Source: Nocardia rhamnosiphila NBRC 108938 | GTDB lineage: Bacteria; Actinomycetota; Actinomycetes; Mycobacteriales; Mycobacteriaceae | DNA length: 64,000 nt | NCBI RefSeq assembly: GCF_000720425.1 | Contig: NZ_JOAJ01000010.1 | Span: forward strand, 124,001-188,000 | Direction of reading: 5' to 3' | Part shown: one piece after another, positions 8,225 through 16,806 of the stretch | Layout of the letters: every line of letters begins with the position of its first letter | Numbering within the stretch: position 1 is the first letter of the stretch | Made by a program: the position numbers and the translations under genes | Notes under the pieces: generated by a model | Seen by the model: only the letters and a program-made list of their open reading frames with translations | What the model was told of the DNA's origin: nothing | Database searches by the model: none

Positions 8225-8545
8225 TCAGAGATTGAGCGACGGGTAGCTCTGTGAATTGCTGTCGTCCTGCTCCACGAACGTCTGTGTGGTGACAGTTAGC
8301 AGTTCGGCGATGGTGGCCAGCGCCTCGAGGACCTGCACCGCACCCTGTTTTGTCTCGTCCCAGCCCGCGCGATAGGCGTTGGCGGAGTTGCCCTTCCACA
8401 CCTCGAGCACGGCGTCTATATCGGTATCGAGATCCTGCAGGGCTTTCACCAGGCTGTCGGCGGTGAGTTGGACGAACTTGCCGGCATCGCGGACATGGTC
8501 CGGTACCACCTGAATCGACGGTGTCGAATCTGCCGAGTCGGCCAC
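8225..8545 (-). CDS. WXG100 family protein (EsxA-like)
   Basis: A 106-residue protein, first gene of the toxin module. It has two helices around W50-K51-G52 (LEVWKGNSA) and an N-terminal extension IQVVPDHVRDAGKFV typical of nocardial ESX proteins. WXG100 proteins are secreted as dimers by type VII systems; no EccC, EccD or MycP component is in the window, so this is an orphan pair serving a machine elsewhere. Promoter elements upstream are not evident. Confidence 0.85.
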   Translation of the reverse strand: MADSADSTPSIQVVPDHVRDAGKFVQLTADSLVKALQDLDTDIDAVLEVWKGNSANAYRAGWDETKQGAVQVLEALATIAELLTVTTQTFVEQDDSNSQSYPSLNL

Positions 8546-9072
8546 AGCGTCCCCCTCGATGATCGATCCCCAGCTGTCCCGACAGTACCGGCGCGCAGCC
8601 GCGTGTCAAACGAACCAGACTTCCCACCTCGGTCATCCACACGATCGTGCGGGCCGGCCGGCCGCGGCCGAACTCTGCGAAAGTGCACGCCCAGGAGTTG
8701 CCCGTCATCCTGTTGTCCGCCTGACACCCCGCCGCTAGCGAGTGTCCTCGAAGCCGATGTGGTCGACGGACCGGTTTCGAAGTGAAGCGGGGTTGTGCTG
8801 CGAAGTCATGAGTTCGACCGGTGGCCTTCCATCGATGTTCGATCCGGTGGCCCACCGTCGCTGTAACGTGGTCGAACTTCGACCGGCTCGGACCCTCGTG
8901 TCCGGACCCGATACTCACCACCTGAACGGCGATCCGCAGGGCAACCACCGATCCAGGAAATCCGGCATCGGCACGACCAAGATTGGGAAATTCCCCCAGG
9001 GGTGCGGTTAGCATAGTTAACCGGTATTCCGTATTCGGTTCCCGACCAGAACCACCGAAGGTGAGGCGCTAC
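8546..9072. other. Intergenic region between divergent toxin-module and metallopeptidase operons
   Basis: About 530 bases with no convincing gene in any frame. Near the right end is a 17-base dyad, GGTTA at 9006-9010 and TAACC at 9018-9022, overlapping a -10-like TAGCAT, about 50 bases upstream of the plus-strand start at 9073. It may hold the promoter and operator of that gene. The rest shows nothing I can name. Confidence 0.4.
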
Positions 9073-9525
9073 GTGCCGGAGAACGCACGGGGGAGCGATT
9101 CCGGGATCGACGCGGTCCGGGCGCTCACGGAGGCCCTTATGACTGTCCCCGGCCGGTTGAATATCGATTCTGTCGCTGATATCTGCCGAGTCACGTTGCG
9201 GCCGTCCTCGTCGGCCAACCCATACGTGCAGATCGCAGAAGGCGTATTCGCTGCGGGGCCGGTCGAGTCGGTGGAGTGCCGTTGGTCCGAGACCGGACCG
9301 GGCCTGGTCGTCTTCGCAGTGCGCCCCGGCCTGGTTCTCGATGACGACAATCGCGAGCGATGGCCCGGTAGACCCGTCGAGTCGTTCACCGAACCCGATA
9401 TTCCCCCGGAAGGGACCGAGTGCTTTCGGTATGTCCGAGGCCGGCGCGCACTCGTGATCGAGGTGGCGGCGCGGTCGCGGACCCTGTTGCATGTGGCGAT
9501 TCGGGAAGAGCCGAGCCTGCCCTAG
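9073..9525 (+). CDS. Hypothetical protein, probable companion of metallopeptidase
   Basis: A 150-residue protein I do not recognise. I start at GTG 9073 because AAGGTGAGG lies seven bases upstream; GTG 9061 is an alternative. It looks globular, alternating strands and helices, with no signal peptide or membrane segment. It lies 21 bases upstream of an HExxH protein and is divergent from the type VII toxin module. A chaperone, adaptor or immunity role for the metallopeptidase is possible but rests only on position. Confidence 0.55.
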   Translation: MPENARGSDSGIDAVRALTEALMTVPGRLNIDSVADICRVTLRPSSSANPYVQIAEGVFAAGPVESVECRWSETGPGLVVFAVRPGLVLDDDNRERWPGRPVESFTEPDIPPEGTECFRYVRGRRALVIEVAARSRTLLHVAIREEPSLP

Positions 9526-9546
9526 GTCCGGCGGTGGAAACAGGCG

Positions 9547-10455
9547 ATGCCGAAAATGGGCAGTCCGGTAAGCGAAGTATTCGAGCGAGCACTTCGGCCT
9601 CTCATCGAGCGGAGCGTACTGGGGGTATCACGTGTGCACCGCCGGGATTTGAAGAATGCCTCCGATGGACTCGTTTACTATGCTGATCGCGTCGATACGG
9701 ATTTGCGATTCGATACGTACTTCGACGATGCCGGCAACGACCGGCCGGGCCGGCGACCCCTACGTTTCGATACGAAGCGGCTCGGGATCCTTCCAACGGG
9801 CCGCGGCCGGCCGATCTTCACCGGACTGGGCAGCGAGATCGACAGCCTCGTGGCACTTTCCCCCACGATGTCGGACACCATGCGGGACTTGTATCGCGAT
9901 GCGTGGACCATCCGGATCGGCCGCAGGGGTGCAGGAAGTTTCACCCGACGCACCACGTTGTCGATCGTCATCGACGAGAACCGTCTCGAAAATCCGCTCA
10001 CGACCTTCCGGAGCCTCGCCCACGAGCTCGGACACGCCCGCCGTGCCAAGAAGGCGGTCGACCCATCCCGACATGTGCCGTTCGACCCGGATGTCATTAC
10101 GCGCGAACAATGGATCGATAAGGTCGCGCGGCTGAAGATCCGCGAGGAAGGGCACGCCCAGATGTTCGCGTGCCGGGCGCTTCAAGACCTTGTCGACGCC
10201 GGAATCATGACACCTCCGCCGAGCATGAGTTCCCGGATACCGTGGCAGTACAACGGTGCAGCGATACCGCCGCCCATCCGTGCCGAGCACTGGGACATCT
10301 ACCAGACCCACGAGCCGAAAGAAGCGTTCTCAATCCTCAGCGAGAAGTACCAGAACACCATCATGAGCAAACCCGGCGGAGATACCTACCTCGAACACTA
10401 CCGGGAGATCTACAGCGAAAAATTCGACGAGTTATACGGCCCGGGACGGCGCTAG
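9547..10455 (+). CDS. HExxH zinc metallopeptidase-like protein, possible toxin effector
   Basis: A 302-residue protein with a zincin motif, AHELGHA, whose zinc ligands are H159 and H163 with E160 as the catalytic base. A possible third ligand is E201 in KIREEGHAQ, about 38 residues on, an arrangement like gluzincins. No signal peptide is seen. The N-terminal 120 residues lack a known domain; the C-terminus ends in an acidic-aromatic helix. Enzymes with this layout occur both as phage/host peptidases and as C-terminal toxin domains. Its position next to a type VII toxin cassette favours an antagonism role, but that is inference. Confidence 0.6.
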   Translation: MPKMGSPVSEVFERALRPLIERSVLGVSRVHRRDLKNASDGLVYYADRVDTDLRFDTYFDDAGNDRPGRRPLRFDTKRLGILPTGRGRPIFTGLGSEIDSLVALSPTMSDTMRDLYRDAWTIRIGRRGAGSFTRRTTLSIVIDENRLENPLTTFRSLAHELGHARRAKKAVDPSRHVPFDPDVITREQWIDKVARLKIREEGHAQMFACRALQDLVDAGIMTPPPSMSSRIPWQYNGAAIPPPIRAEHWDIYQTHEPKEAFSILSEKYQNTIMSKPGGDTYLEHYREIYSEKFDELYGPGRR

Positions 10456-10526
10456 ACCAGGAGTCGTCAGCGGCGGCTGAATGCGGTGCGGTACGCGCTG
10501 GGCAGCCCCGACAACCCCGGACCGCG

Positions 10527-11132
10527 TCAGCCCCGTCCGGCTTCCAGGGCCTCGTGGAGCGTGACCGCCCACTGGTGCACGATCTGTTTGCGACGGGCCG
10601 AATCGTCGGTGAGGACATCGGCCAGACCGAGTCCGCGCGCCAGGTCGAGGGTGGCCTGAACCAGGTGATGGGCGACCGGGTCGGTGTCGTCGACCCCCAG
10701 GGCCCGGACCGCACGGCGGTGGGCACCACGCCCGAAGCGGGCTTCCAGCGGGACGATGCGTTCACGTAGTGCCGGGTCGGCGGCGGCGTGGGTCCAGACC
10801 TGGAGGGCGGCTTTGAACAGCGTGCTGGTGTAGGACTCGACCAGCCCGGCCACCACGGCTTCGGTGCGGGCCAGGCCGGGTTCGGTGACCACCGCGGATA
10901 CCGCCTGGTCCGTGCGGGTGTCGAACATGTAGGTGAGGGCGGCGGTGATGAGGTCTTCACGGGTGGGGAAATGGTGCTGGGCTGCGCCCCGGGACACCCC
11001 GGCCCGTTCGGCGACCACCGCCACCGTCGCCGCTGCCCAGCCCTTCTCCGCCAGGCAGTCGATGGTTGCCTCGAGGAGCCGCTGCCGGGTGGCCCGGCTG
11101 CGGTCCTGTTTGGGTTCGTGGGGTGTCGCCAT
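10527..11132 (-). CDS. TetR-family regulator of the acyl-CoA operon
   Basis: A 201-residue TetR repressor. The N-terminal helix-turn-helix reads RLLEATIDCLAEKGW ... VAERAGVSRGAAQHHFPTREDL, followed by a ligand-binding helical bundle. It is the last of seven tightly packed genes, six bases after echA7. Regulators placed at the end of such operons (compare AtuR, LiuR) usually bind an acyl-CoA and repress the whole unit. The likely operator is the perfect 16-base palindrome at 19767-19782 upstream of the first gene. Ligand not determined. Confidence 0.85.
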   Translation of the reverse strand: MATPHEPKQDRSRATRQRLLEATIDCLAEKGWAAATVAVVAERAGVSRGAAQHHFPTREDLITAALTYMFDTRTDQAVSAVVTEPGLARTEAVVAGLVESYTSTLFKAALQVWTHAAADPALRERIVPLEARFGRGAHRRAVRALGVDDTDPVAHHLVQATLDLARGLGLADVLTDDSARRKQIVHQWAVTLHEALEAGRG

Positions 11133-11138
11133 AGCGGC

Positions 11139-11945
11139 CTATTCTGCCGAGGGCGTCTCGACGGGCGGGACGGCCCAGCGGGGCGGACGGCGTTGCAGGA
11201 ACGCGGTCATTCCCTCGATTACTTCCTCGGTGCCGAAGAAACTGCCCGAGCGGGCCGCCAATTCGTCGGCGGAGCGGTCGAATTCGGCCAGGATCGGCGC
11301 GGTGGTGAGACGTTTGCTCTCCGCCAGGCCCTGCGGGGAGGCTTTGCGCAGTTCGTCCAGTAGTTCGGCGGTCCGGGCTGCCGGGTCGTTCGTCGCCAGG
11401 GTGATCAGGCCGATCCGCTCGGCGGTATCGGCGTCGAACTTCTCGCCGGTCAGGAAATAGCGGTCGGCGGCGCGGGGAGTCATCCGAGGCAGCAGGGTGA
11501 GCGAGATGACGAAAGGGGCCAGGCCGAGCCGTGCCTCGGTGAGCGCGAAACTGGTGGACAGGCCGGCGACCGCGATATCGCAGGCCGCGAGCAGGCCCAT
11601 ACCGCCGGCGCGCACATTGCCGTCCACCCGGGCGATCACGGGTTTCGGGAGTTCCAGGATGGTGCGCAGCAGCCGCACCATCCATTGGGTGCGGATATCG
11701 GAGGCGGCGGCGGGGTCGGCGTCCACGGCCTCCTTGAGATCGGCTCCGGCACAGAAGGTCGCGCCGGTATGTGTCAGGACCACGCCGCGCACTGCCGGGT
11801 CGGCGGCGGCGCGGTCGAGGCCCGCCAGGAGTTCGGTCACCAGACGCGCGGAGATGGCGTTGCGGTTGTGCGGGGAGTCGAGGGTGAGGGTGGCGAACCC
11901 GTCCTCGACGGCGTAGTCGACGATCCGGGTCTCGGTGTCGGTCAC
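11139..11945 (-). CDS. echA7: Enoyl-CoA hydratase/isomerase family protein
   Basis: A 268-residue crotonase-fold enzyme. The oxyanion-hole segments are visible: HNRNAISARL, and the glycine pair in NVRAGGMGLLAACDIAV. It most likely hydrates the unsaturated or carboxylated acyl-CoA formed by the neighbouring dehydrogenase and carboxylase. Gene order matches Rv0971c (EchA7) next to fadE12 in M. tuberculosis, hence the symbol; in the acyclic-terpene pathway the equivalent is AtuE. It is 53 bases downstream of fadE12. Lyase versus hydratase activity cannot be decided from sequence. Confidence 0.85.
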   Translation of the reverse strand: MTDTETRIVDYAVEDGFATLTLDSPHNRNAISARLVTELLAGLDRAAADPAVRGVVLTHTGATFCAGADLKEAVDADPAAASDIRTQWMVRLLRTILELPKPVIARVDGNVRAGGMGLLAACDIAVAGLSTSFALTEARLGLAPFVISLTLLPRMTPRAADRYFLTGEKFDADTAERIGLITLATNDPAARTAELLDELRKASPQGLAESKRLTTAPILAEFDRSADELAARSGSFFGTEEVIEGMTAFLQRRPPRWAVPPVETPSAE

Positions 11946-11998
11946 GGCGGCCCTGCCTTTCTGAGGGCCGGGGCGCGGATGCCCCGGCCCGCCGGTGT

Positions 11999-13159
11999 TC
12001 AGTAGGACTTCGGCAGGCCCAGCGAATGCTGGGCGACGAAGTTGAGGATCATTTCCCGGCTCACCGGTGCCACCCGCGCGATCCGGGCCGCGCCGAGCAT
12101 GGCGGCCAGGCCGTATTCCGAGGTCAGACCGGCGCCACCGTGGGTCTGGATGGCCTGGTCGAGGGCCTTGATACTGGCTTCGGCGGCCGCGTATTTGGCC
12201 ATGTTGGCGGCCTCGGCGGCGCCCATCTCGTCACCGGCGTCGTAGAGGGTGGCGGCCTTGAGCATCATCAGCCGGGCCAGCTCCAGTTCGATCTTCACCT
12301 GCGCCAGCGGATGCGCGATGCCCTGGTGCGCGCCGATGGGGGTCTTCCAGACCGTGCGCTCGTTGGCGTACTCGACCGCGCGGTCCAGCGCGTAGCGGCC
12401 GACACCGACCGCCATGGCGGCACCCATGATCCGCTCCGGGTTCAGGCCCGCGAACAGCTGCATGAGGGCGGCATCTTCTTTACCGACCAGGGCGGTCGAG
12501 GGCAGCCGGACATCATCGAGGAACAGGGTGAACTGGTGGTCCGGTTCGATGATGTCCATGTCCTGCGGGGTCTTCTCGAACCCGGGCGCGTCGGTGGGGA
12601 CGATGAACAGGGCGGGCTTGAGCTTGCCGGTCTTGTGGTCCTCGGTGCGGGCCACGATCAGCACCGCCTCGGCCTGGTCGACGCCGGAGATGAAGATCTT
12701 GCGACCGGTGAGCAGCCAGTCGTCACCGTCGCGGCGGGCGGTGGTGGTGATCTGGTGCGAATTGGAACCGGCGTCGGGTTCGGTGATACCGAAAACCATC
12801 TTGGCCGAACCGTCGGAGAGCTTGGGCAGCCATTCGGCCTTCTGCTCGTCGGTGCCGTACTTGGTGATGATGGTGCCGCAGATGGCGGGCGAGACCACCA
12901 TGAGCAGCAGGCCGGCACCCTGCGCGGACAGCTCCTCCATCACCAGCGCCAGCTCGTACATACCGGCGCCGCCGCCCCCGTACGCCTCCGGCAGGTTCAC
13001 CCCGAGGAAGCCCAGTTTCCCGGCCTCGGCCCACAGTTCGTCCAGCGGTTCGCTCTTCCGCGCCCGGGGCAGCACGTAATCGCGGTAGTTGTACTTGGCG
13101 GCCAGCGCGGCCACCGCGGCGCGCAGTTCTTTACGTTCGTCGGATTCGATGAAGCTCAT
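11999..13159 (-). CDS. fadE12: Acyl-CoA dehydrogenase
   Basis: A 386-residue FAD-dependent acyl-CoA dehydrogenase. Features in order are an N-terminal helical domain; the FAD-binding FGITEPDAGSNSHQI and LLTGRKIFISGVDQAEAVLIVA segments; and the C-terminal four-helix domain with QTHGGAGLTSEYGLA. It is three bases downstream of accA2. It presumably oxidises a branched or isoprenoid acyl-CoA at C2-C3, feeding the carboxylase. The symbol follows the Rv0972c position. A second dehydrogenase, fadE13, is in the same operon, so two oxidation steps or two substrates are likely. Confidence 0.88.
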   Translation of the reverse strand: MSFIESDERKELRAAVAALAAKYNYRDYVLPRARKSEPLDELWAEAGKLGFLGVNLPEAYGGGGAGMYELALVMEELSAQGAGLLLMVVSPAICGTIITKYGTDEQKAEWLPKLSDGSAKMVFGITEPDAGSNSHQITTTARRDGDDWLLTGRKIFISGVDQAEAVLIVARTEDHKTGKLKPALFIVPTDAPGFEKTPQDMDIIEPDHQFTLFLDDVRLPSTALVGKEDAALMQLFAGLNPERIMGAAMAVGVGRYALDRAVEYANERTVWKTPIGAHQGIAHPLAQVKIELELARLMMLKAATLYDAGDEMGAAEAANMAKYAAAEASIKALDQAIQTHGGAGLTSEYGLAAMLGAARIARVAPVSREMILNFVAQHSLGLPKSY

Positions 13160-13162
13160 TGC

Positions 13163-15199
13163 CTACTCCTGGTTTTCGGTGGCGGGATCCACCACGGCGA
13201 GAACGGCACCCACATCGACCTGCTGGCCGACTTCGACATTCACGGCACTGAGCACACCGTCGGCGGGCGCGGCGATGGTGTGCTCCATCTTCATGGCCTC
13301 CAACCACAGGATCGGCTGGCCGGCGGTCACCGAACTGCCGACCGCGGCGCCCAGCCGGATCACGCTGCCCGGCATGGGCGCCAGCAGGGATCCGGTGGCC
13401 ACCTGGTCGGCGGGATCGGTGAACCGCGGTAGGCGGCGCGCCGACACCGGACCGAGCGCGGAATCCACACAGACCAGATCGTCGTAGCGGGCGACGGCGA
13501 ACTGCCGCCGGACCGGCCCGTGCGCACCGGGCACCGCCAGCACGACCTGATCCGGCGTGGCGGAGATCAATTCGAGGCCGTTGTGCCCGGCGACCTCCAC
13601 CCCGCCCCGGGTGAACCGGTAGTCGATATCGTGCGTACCGGTGGCGCGGCTCTCGTAGGACTTGCGTTGCGCCTGCGAGGGCAGATTGCGCCAGCCGCTC
13701 GGCGCACCCGCTACCACCCCCGCCCGCGCCCGGTTGGCGGCCGCTTCGGCGAACGCGGCCGCGACAATCGACAATTCCTCGTCGTCCGCGCCGGCCAGGG
13801 GCGCGGCCAAGGCGTCCAGACCGTGCGTGGCGAAGAACGCGGTATCGGTATCGCCGGCCAGGAAGGCGGGGTGGCGCAGGACCCGGACGAGCAGGTCGCG
13901 GTTGGTGACCAGGCCGTGGATCCGGGCCCGGTGCAGGGCGCCGGCCAGCAGCCGGGCCGCCTCTGCCCGGGTACGGCCGTAGGAGATGACCTTGGCGAGC
14001 ATGGGGTCGTAGTGCACCCCGACCACCGAACCGTCGACCACGCCGGAATCCAGCCGGACCCCGGGGCGGTCGAGCAGATCGAATTCCGTGGCGACCTGCG
14101 GGATCTCGATGCGGTGCACGGTTCCGCTCTGCGGCTGCCAGTCCTGCGCGGGATCCTCGGCATAGAGCCGGACCTCGATCGAATGACCGCGCAGGGCAGG
14201 AGGTTCCGGAGGCAGCCGATGCCCCTGGGCCACCTCGAGCTGCAACTGGACCAGGTCCAGCCCGGTGGTGCATTCGGTGACCGGATGCTCCACCTGGAGG
14301 CGGGTGTTCATCTCCAGGAAGAAGAACTCACCGGCCTCGTCGGCCAGGAATTCGACCGTACCGGCGCCGGTGTAGCCGATGGCGGCGGCGGCCTGGCGGG
14401 CCGCCTCGAACAGCCGGTCCCGCATACCGGGTCCAGAATCCGGTCCTCGGCCGGCGTCGATACGTTCCACCAGTGGAGACGGCGCCTCTTCGACGACCTT
14501 CTGGTGCCGGCGCTGGATCGAGCACTCCCGTTCGCCGACGGCCCAGATGATGCCGTGCGTATCGGCCAGCACCTGGACCTCGATATGGCGGCCGGTCTCC
14601 AGGAAGCGCTCACAGAAGACGGTGGGGTCGCCGAACGCCGATTCGGCTTCTCGGCGGGCGCCTTCCAACTGCCCGGGGAGTTCGGCAAGGTCGCGCACCA
14701 CCCGCATACCGCGGCCGCCACCACCGGCGGAAGCCTTGATCAGCACCGGGAGCTGGGCCTCGGTGACCTCCGCCGGATCGAGTTCGGCCAGCACCGGCAC
14801 CCCGGCGGCGTCCATCATCTTCTTGGACGCGACCTTAGACCCCATCTCCTCGATGGCGGCGGCGGGCGGACCGATCCAGGCCAGTCCGGCCGCTTCCACC
14901 GCGCGCGCGAATTCCGCGTTCTCGGAGAGGAACCCGTAGCCGGGGTGAACCGCGTCGGCCCCCGTGGCCTGGGCGGCCGCGATGATGAGGTCGGCGCGCA
15001 AGTAGGTCTGCGCCGCTGTGTTCCCGGGCAGCCGGACCGCGGCGTCGGCCTCGGCGACATGCGGGGAGTCGGCGTCGGCGTCGGAATAGACCGCCACCGT
15101 GCCCACGCCCATCCGGCGGCAGGAGGCGAAGATCCGGCGGGCGATCTCACCGCGATTGGCGACCAGGACGCTGGTGATGAGCTGCTGCGAATTCGACAC
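13163..15199 (-). CDS. accA2: Acyl-CoA carboxylase alpha subunit (biotin carboxylase and biotin carrier)
   Basis: A 678-residue biotin-dependent carboxylase subunit. The N-terminal biotin carboxylase begins SVLVANRGEIARRIF, with the ATP-grasp glycine-rich loop KASAGGGGRGMRVV and the catalytic EMNTRLQVEHPVTE. The C-terminal carrier domain has the biotinylated lysine in EAMKMEH. I take GTG 15199 as the start, eight bases after the accD2 stop; the open frame continues upstream inside accD2 as a shadow. It pairs with AccD2 to carboxylate an enoyl-CoA, comparable to 3-methylcrotonyl-CoA or geranyl-CoA carboxylase (AtuF). Confidence 0.9.
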   Translation of the reverse strand: MSNSQQLITSVLVANRGEIARRIFASCRRMGVGTVAVYSDADADSPHVAEADAAVRLPGNTAAQTYLRADLIIAAAQATGADAVHPGYGFLSENAEFARAVEAAGLAWIGPPAAAIEEMGSKVASKKMMDAAGVPVLAELDPAEVTEAQLPVLIKASAGGGGRGMRVVRDLAELPGQLEGARREAESAFGDPTVFCERFLETGRHIEVQVLADTHGIIWAVGERECSIQRRHQKVVEEAPSPLVERIDAGRGPDSGPGMRDRLFEAARQAAAAIGYTGAGTVEFLADEAGEFFFLEMNTRLQVEHPVTECTTGLDLVQLQLEVAQGHRLPPEPPALRGHSIEVRLYAEDPAQDWQPQSGTVHRIEIPQVATEFDLLDRPGVRLDSGVVDGSVVGVHYDPMLAKVISYGRTRAEAARLLAGALHRARIHGLVTNRDLLVRVLRHPAFLAGDTDTAFFATHGLDALAAPLAGADDEELSIVAAAFAEAAANRARAGVVAGAPSGWRNLPSQAQRKSYESRATGTHDIDYRFTRGGVEVAGHNGLELISATPDQVVLAVPGAHGPVRRQFAVARYDDLVCVDSALGPVSARRLPRFTDPADQVATGSLLAPMPGSVIRLGAAVGSSVTAGQPILWLEAMKMEHTIAAPADGVLSAVNVEVGQQVDVGAVLAVVDPATENQE

Positions 15200-15207
15200 G
15201 ACCGGCC

Positions 15208-16806
15208 TCACATTCGGAAGACGCCGAAGGATTCGGCGCCCTGGACAGGTGCAGTGTGGATGGCCGAGAGGGCCATACCGAGCACTGTGCGGGTATCGCG
15301 CGGGTCGATGACCCCGTCGTCGTAGAGCCGCCCGGACATGAACATGGCCAGCGATTCGGCCTCGATCTGCGCTTCCACCATGGCACGCATCCCGGCGTCG
15401 GCCTCTTCGTCGAACGCCTGCCCGCGGGCCTCGGCGGCGGCCCGGCCGACGATGGAGATCACCCCGGCCAGTTGCGCGCCGCCCATGACCGCGGATTTGG
15501 CGCTGGGCCAGGCGAAGACGAAACGGGGGTCGTAGGCGCGGCCGCACATACCGTAGTGCCCGGCGCCGTAGGAGGCGCCCATGAGTACCGAGATGTGCGG
15601 AACCTTGGAATTGGAGACCGCGTTGATCATCTGGGCACCGTGTTTGATGATGCCCTTCTGCTCGTATTCCCTGCCGACCATGTAGCCGGTGGTGTTGTGC
15701 AGGAACAGCAGCGGGGTGTTGGTCTTGTTGGCCAGCTGGATGAACTGGGTGGCCTTCTGCGATTCCTCGGAGAACAGCACCCCGCGGGCGTTGGCGAGGA
15801 TGCCGACCGGATACCCGTGCAGTTCGGCCCAGCCGGTGACCAGGCTGGACCCGTAGCGGGGTTTGAACTCGTCGAAATCGGAGCCGTCGACGATCCGCGC
15901 GATCACCTCGCGCGGGTCGAAGGGGATCTTCAGGTCGGGCGGCACGATCCCCAGTAGGTCGTCCGGGTCGAACAGTGGTTCGAGCACCGAGGTGCGCGCC
16001 GCCGGTCCCTGTTTCTTCCAGTTCAGCCGTTTGACGATGCGCCGGCCGATGCGGATGGCGTCCTGTTCGTCGAGCGCGTAGTAATCGGCCAGGCCCGAGA
16101 CCCGGGCGTGCATATCCGCGCCGCCCAGGGATTCGTCGTCCGACTCCTCACCGGTGGCCATCTTCACCAGCGGCGGACCACCCAGGAAGACCTTGGAGCG
16201 TTCCTTGATCATCACCACGTGATCGGACATACCGGGGATGTAGGCGCCGCCCGCGGTGGAGTTGCCGAAGACCAGGGCGATGGTGGGAATACCGGCCGCC
16301 GACGCCTGGGTGAGGTCGCGGAACATCCGGCCGCCGGGGACGAAGACCTCTTTCTGCGTGGGCAGATCGGCGCCACCGGATTCCACCAGCGAGATCACCG
16401 GAAGCCGGTTCTCCCGGATGATGTCGTTGACCCGCAATGTCTTGCGCAGCGTCCACGGGTTGGAGGTGCCGCCGCGCACGGTGGGATCGGGGGCGACGAT
16501 CATGCATTCCACGCCTTCCACCACGCCGATACCGGCGACGGTGCTGGCGCCCACCTGGAATTCGCTGCCCCAGGCCGCGAGCGGGCACAGTTCGAGGAAC
16601 GGCGAGTCCTCGTCGATGAGCAGTTCGATACGTTCGCGGGCGGTCAGTTTGCCGCGTTTACGGTGGCGAGCGAGTTTCTCCGGGCCGCCGCCCGCGATGA
16701 CCTTCTCGAATTCCGCCTCGACCTCGGCGAGTTTCGCGGTCATGGCCGCGGCCGCCGCGGTGTAGTCGGCACTCGTGGTGTCGAGTGTGCTGCGCAGTGT
16801 GGTCAT
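15208..16806 (-). CDS. accD2: Acyl-CoA carboxylase beta subunit (carboxyltransferase)
   Basis: A 532-residue carboxyltransferase. It begins MTTLRSTLDTTSADY and carries the acyl-CoA-binding GNSTAGGAYIPGMSDH and the C-terminal GASYGAGHYGMCGRAYDP, the two oxyanion regions of the crotonase-like halves. Sequence style is of the methylcrotonyl/geranyl-CoA carboxylase type, not the propionyl-CoA type. Its ATG overlaps the stop of fadE13 as ATGA, showing translational coupling. It forms the complex with AccA2. The symbol follows Rv0974c. Confidence 0.9.
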   Translation of the reverse strand: MTTLRSTLDTTSADYTAAAAAMTAKLAEVEAEFEKVIAGGGPEKLARHRKRGKLTARERIELLIDEDSPFLELCPLAAWGSEFQVGASTVAGIGVVEGVECMIVAPDPTVRGGTSNPWTLRKTLRVNDIIRENRLPVISLVESGGADLPTQKEVFVPGGRMFRDLTQASAAGIPTIALVFGNSTAGGAYIPGMSDHVVMIKERSKVFLGGPPLVKMATGEESDDESLGGADMHARVSGLADYYALDEQDAIRIGRRIVKRLNWKKQGPAARTSVLEPLFDPDDLLGIVPPDLKIPFDPREVIARIVDGSDFDEFKPRYGSSLVTGWAELHGYPVGILANARGVLFSEESQKATQFIQLANKTNTPLLFLHNTTGYMVGREYEQKGIIKHGAQMINAVSNSKVPHISVLMGASYGAGHYGMCGRAYDPRFVFAWPSAKSAVMGGAQLAGVISIVGRAAAEARGQAFDEEADAGMRAMVEAQIEAESLAMFMSGRLYDDGVIDPRDTRTVLGMALSAIHTAPVQGAESFGVFRM

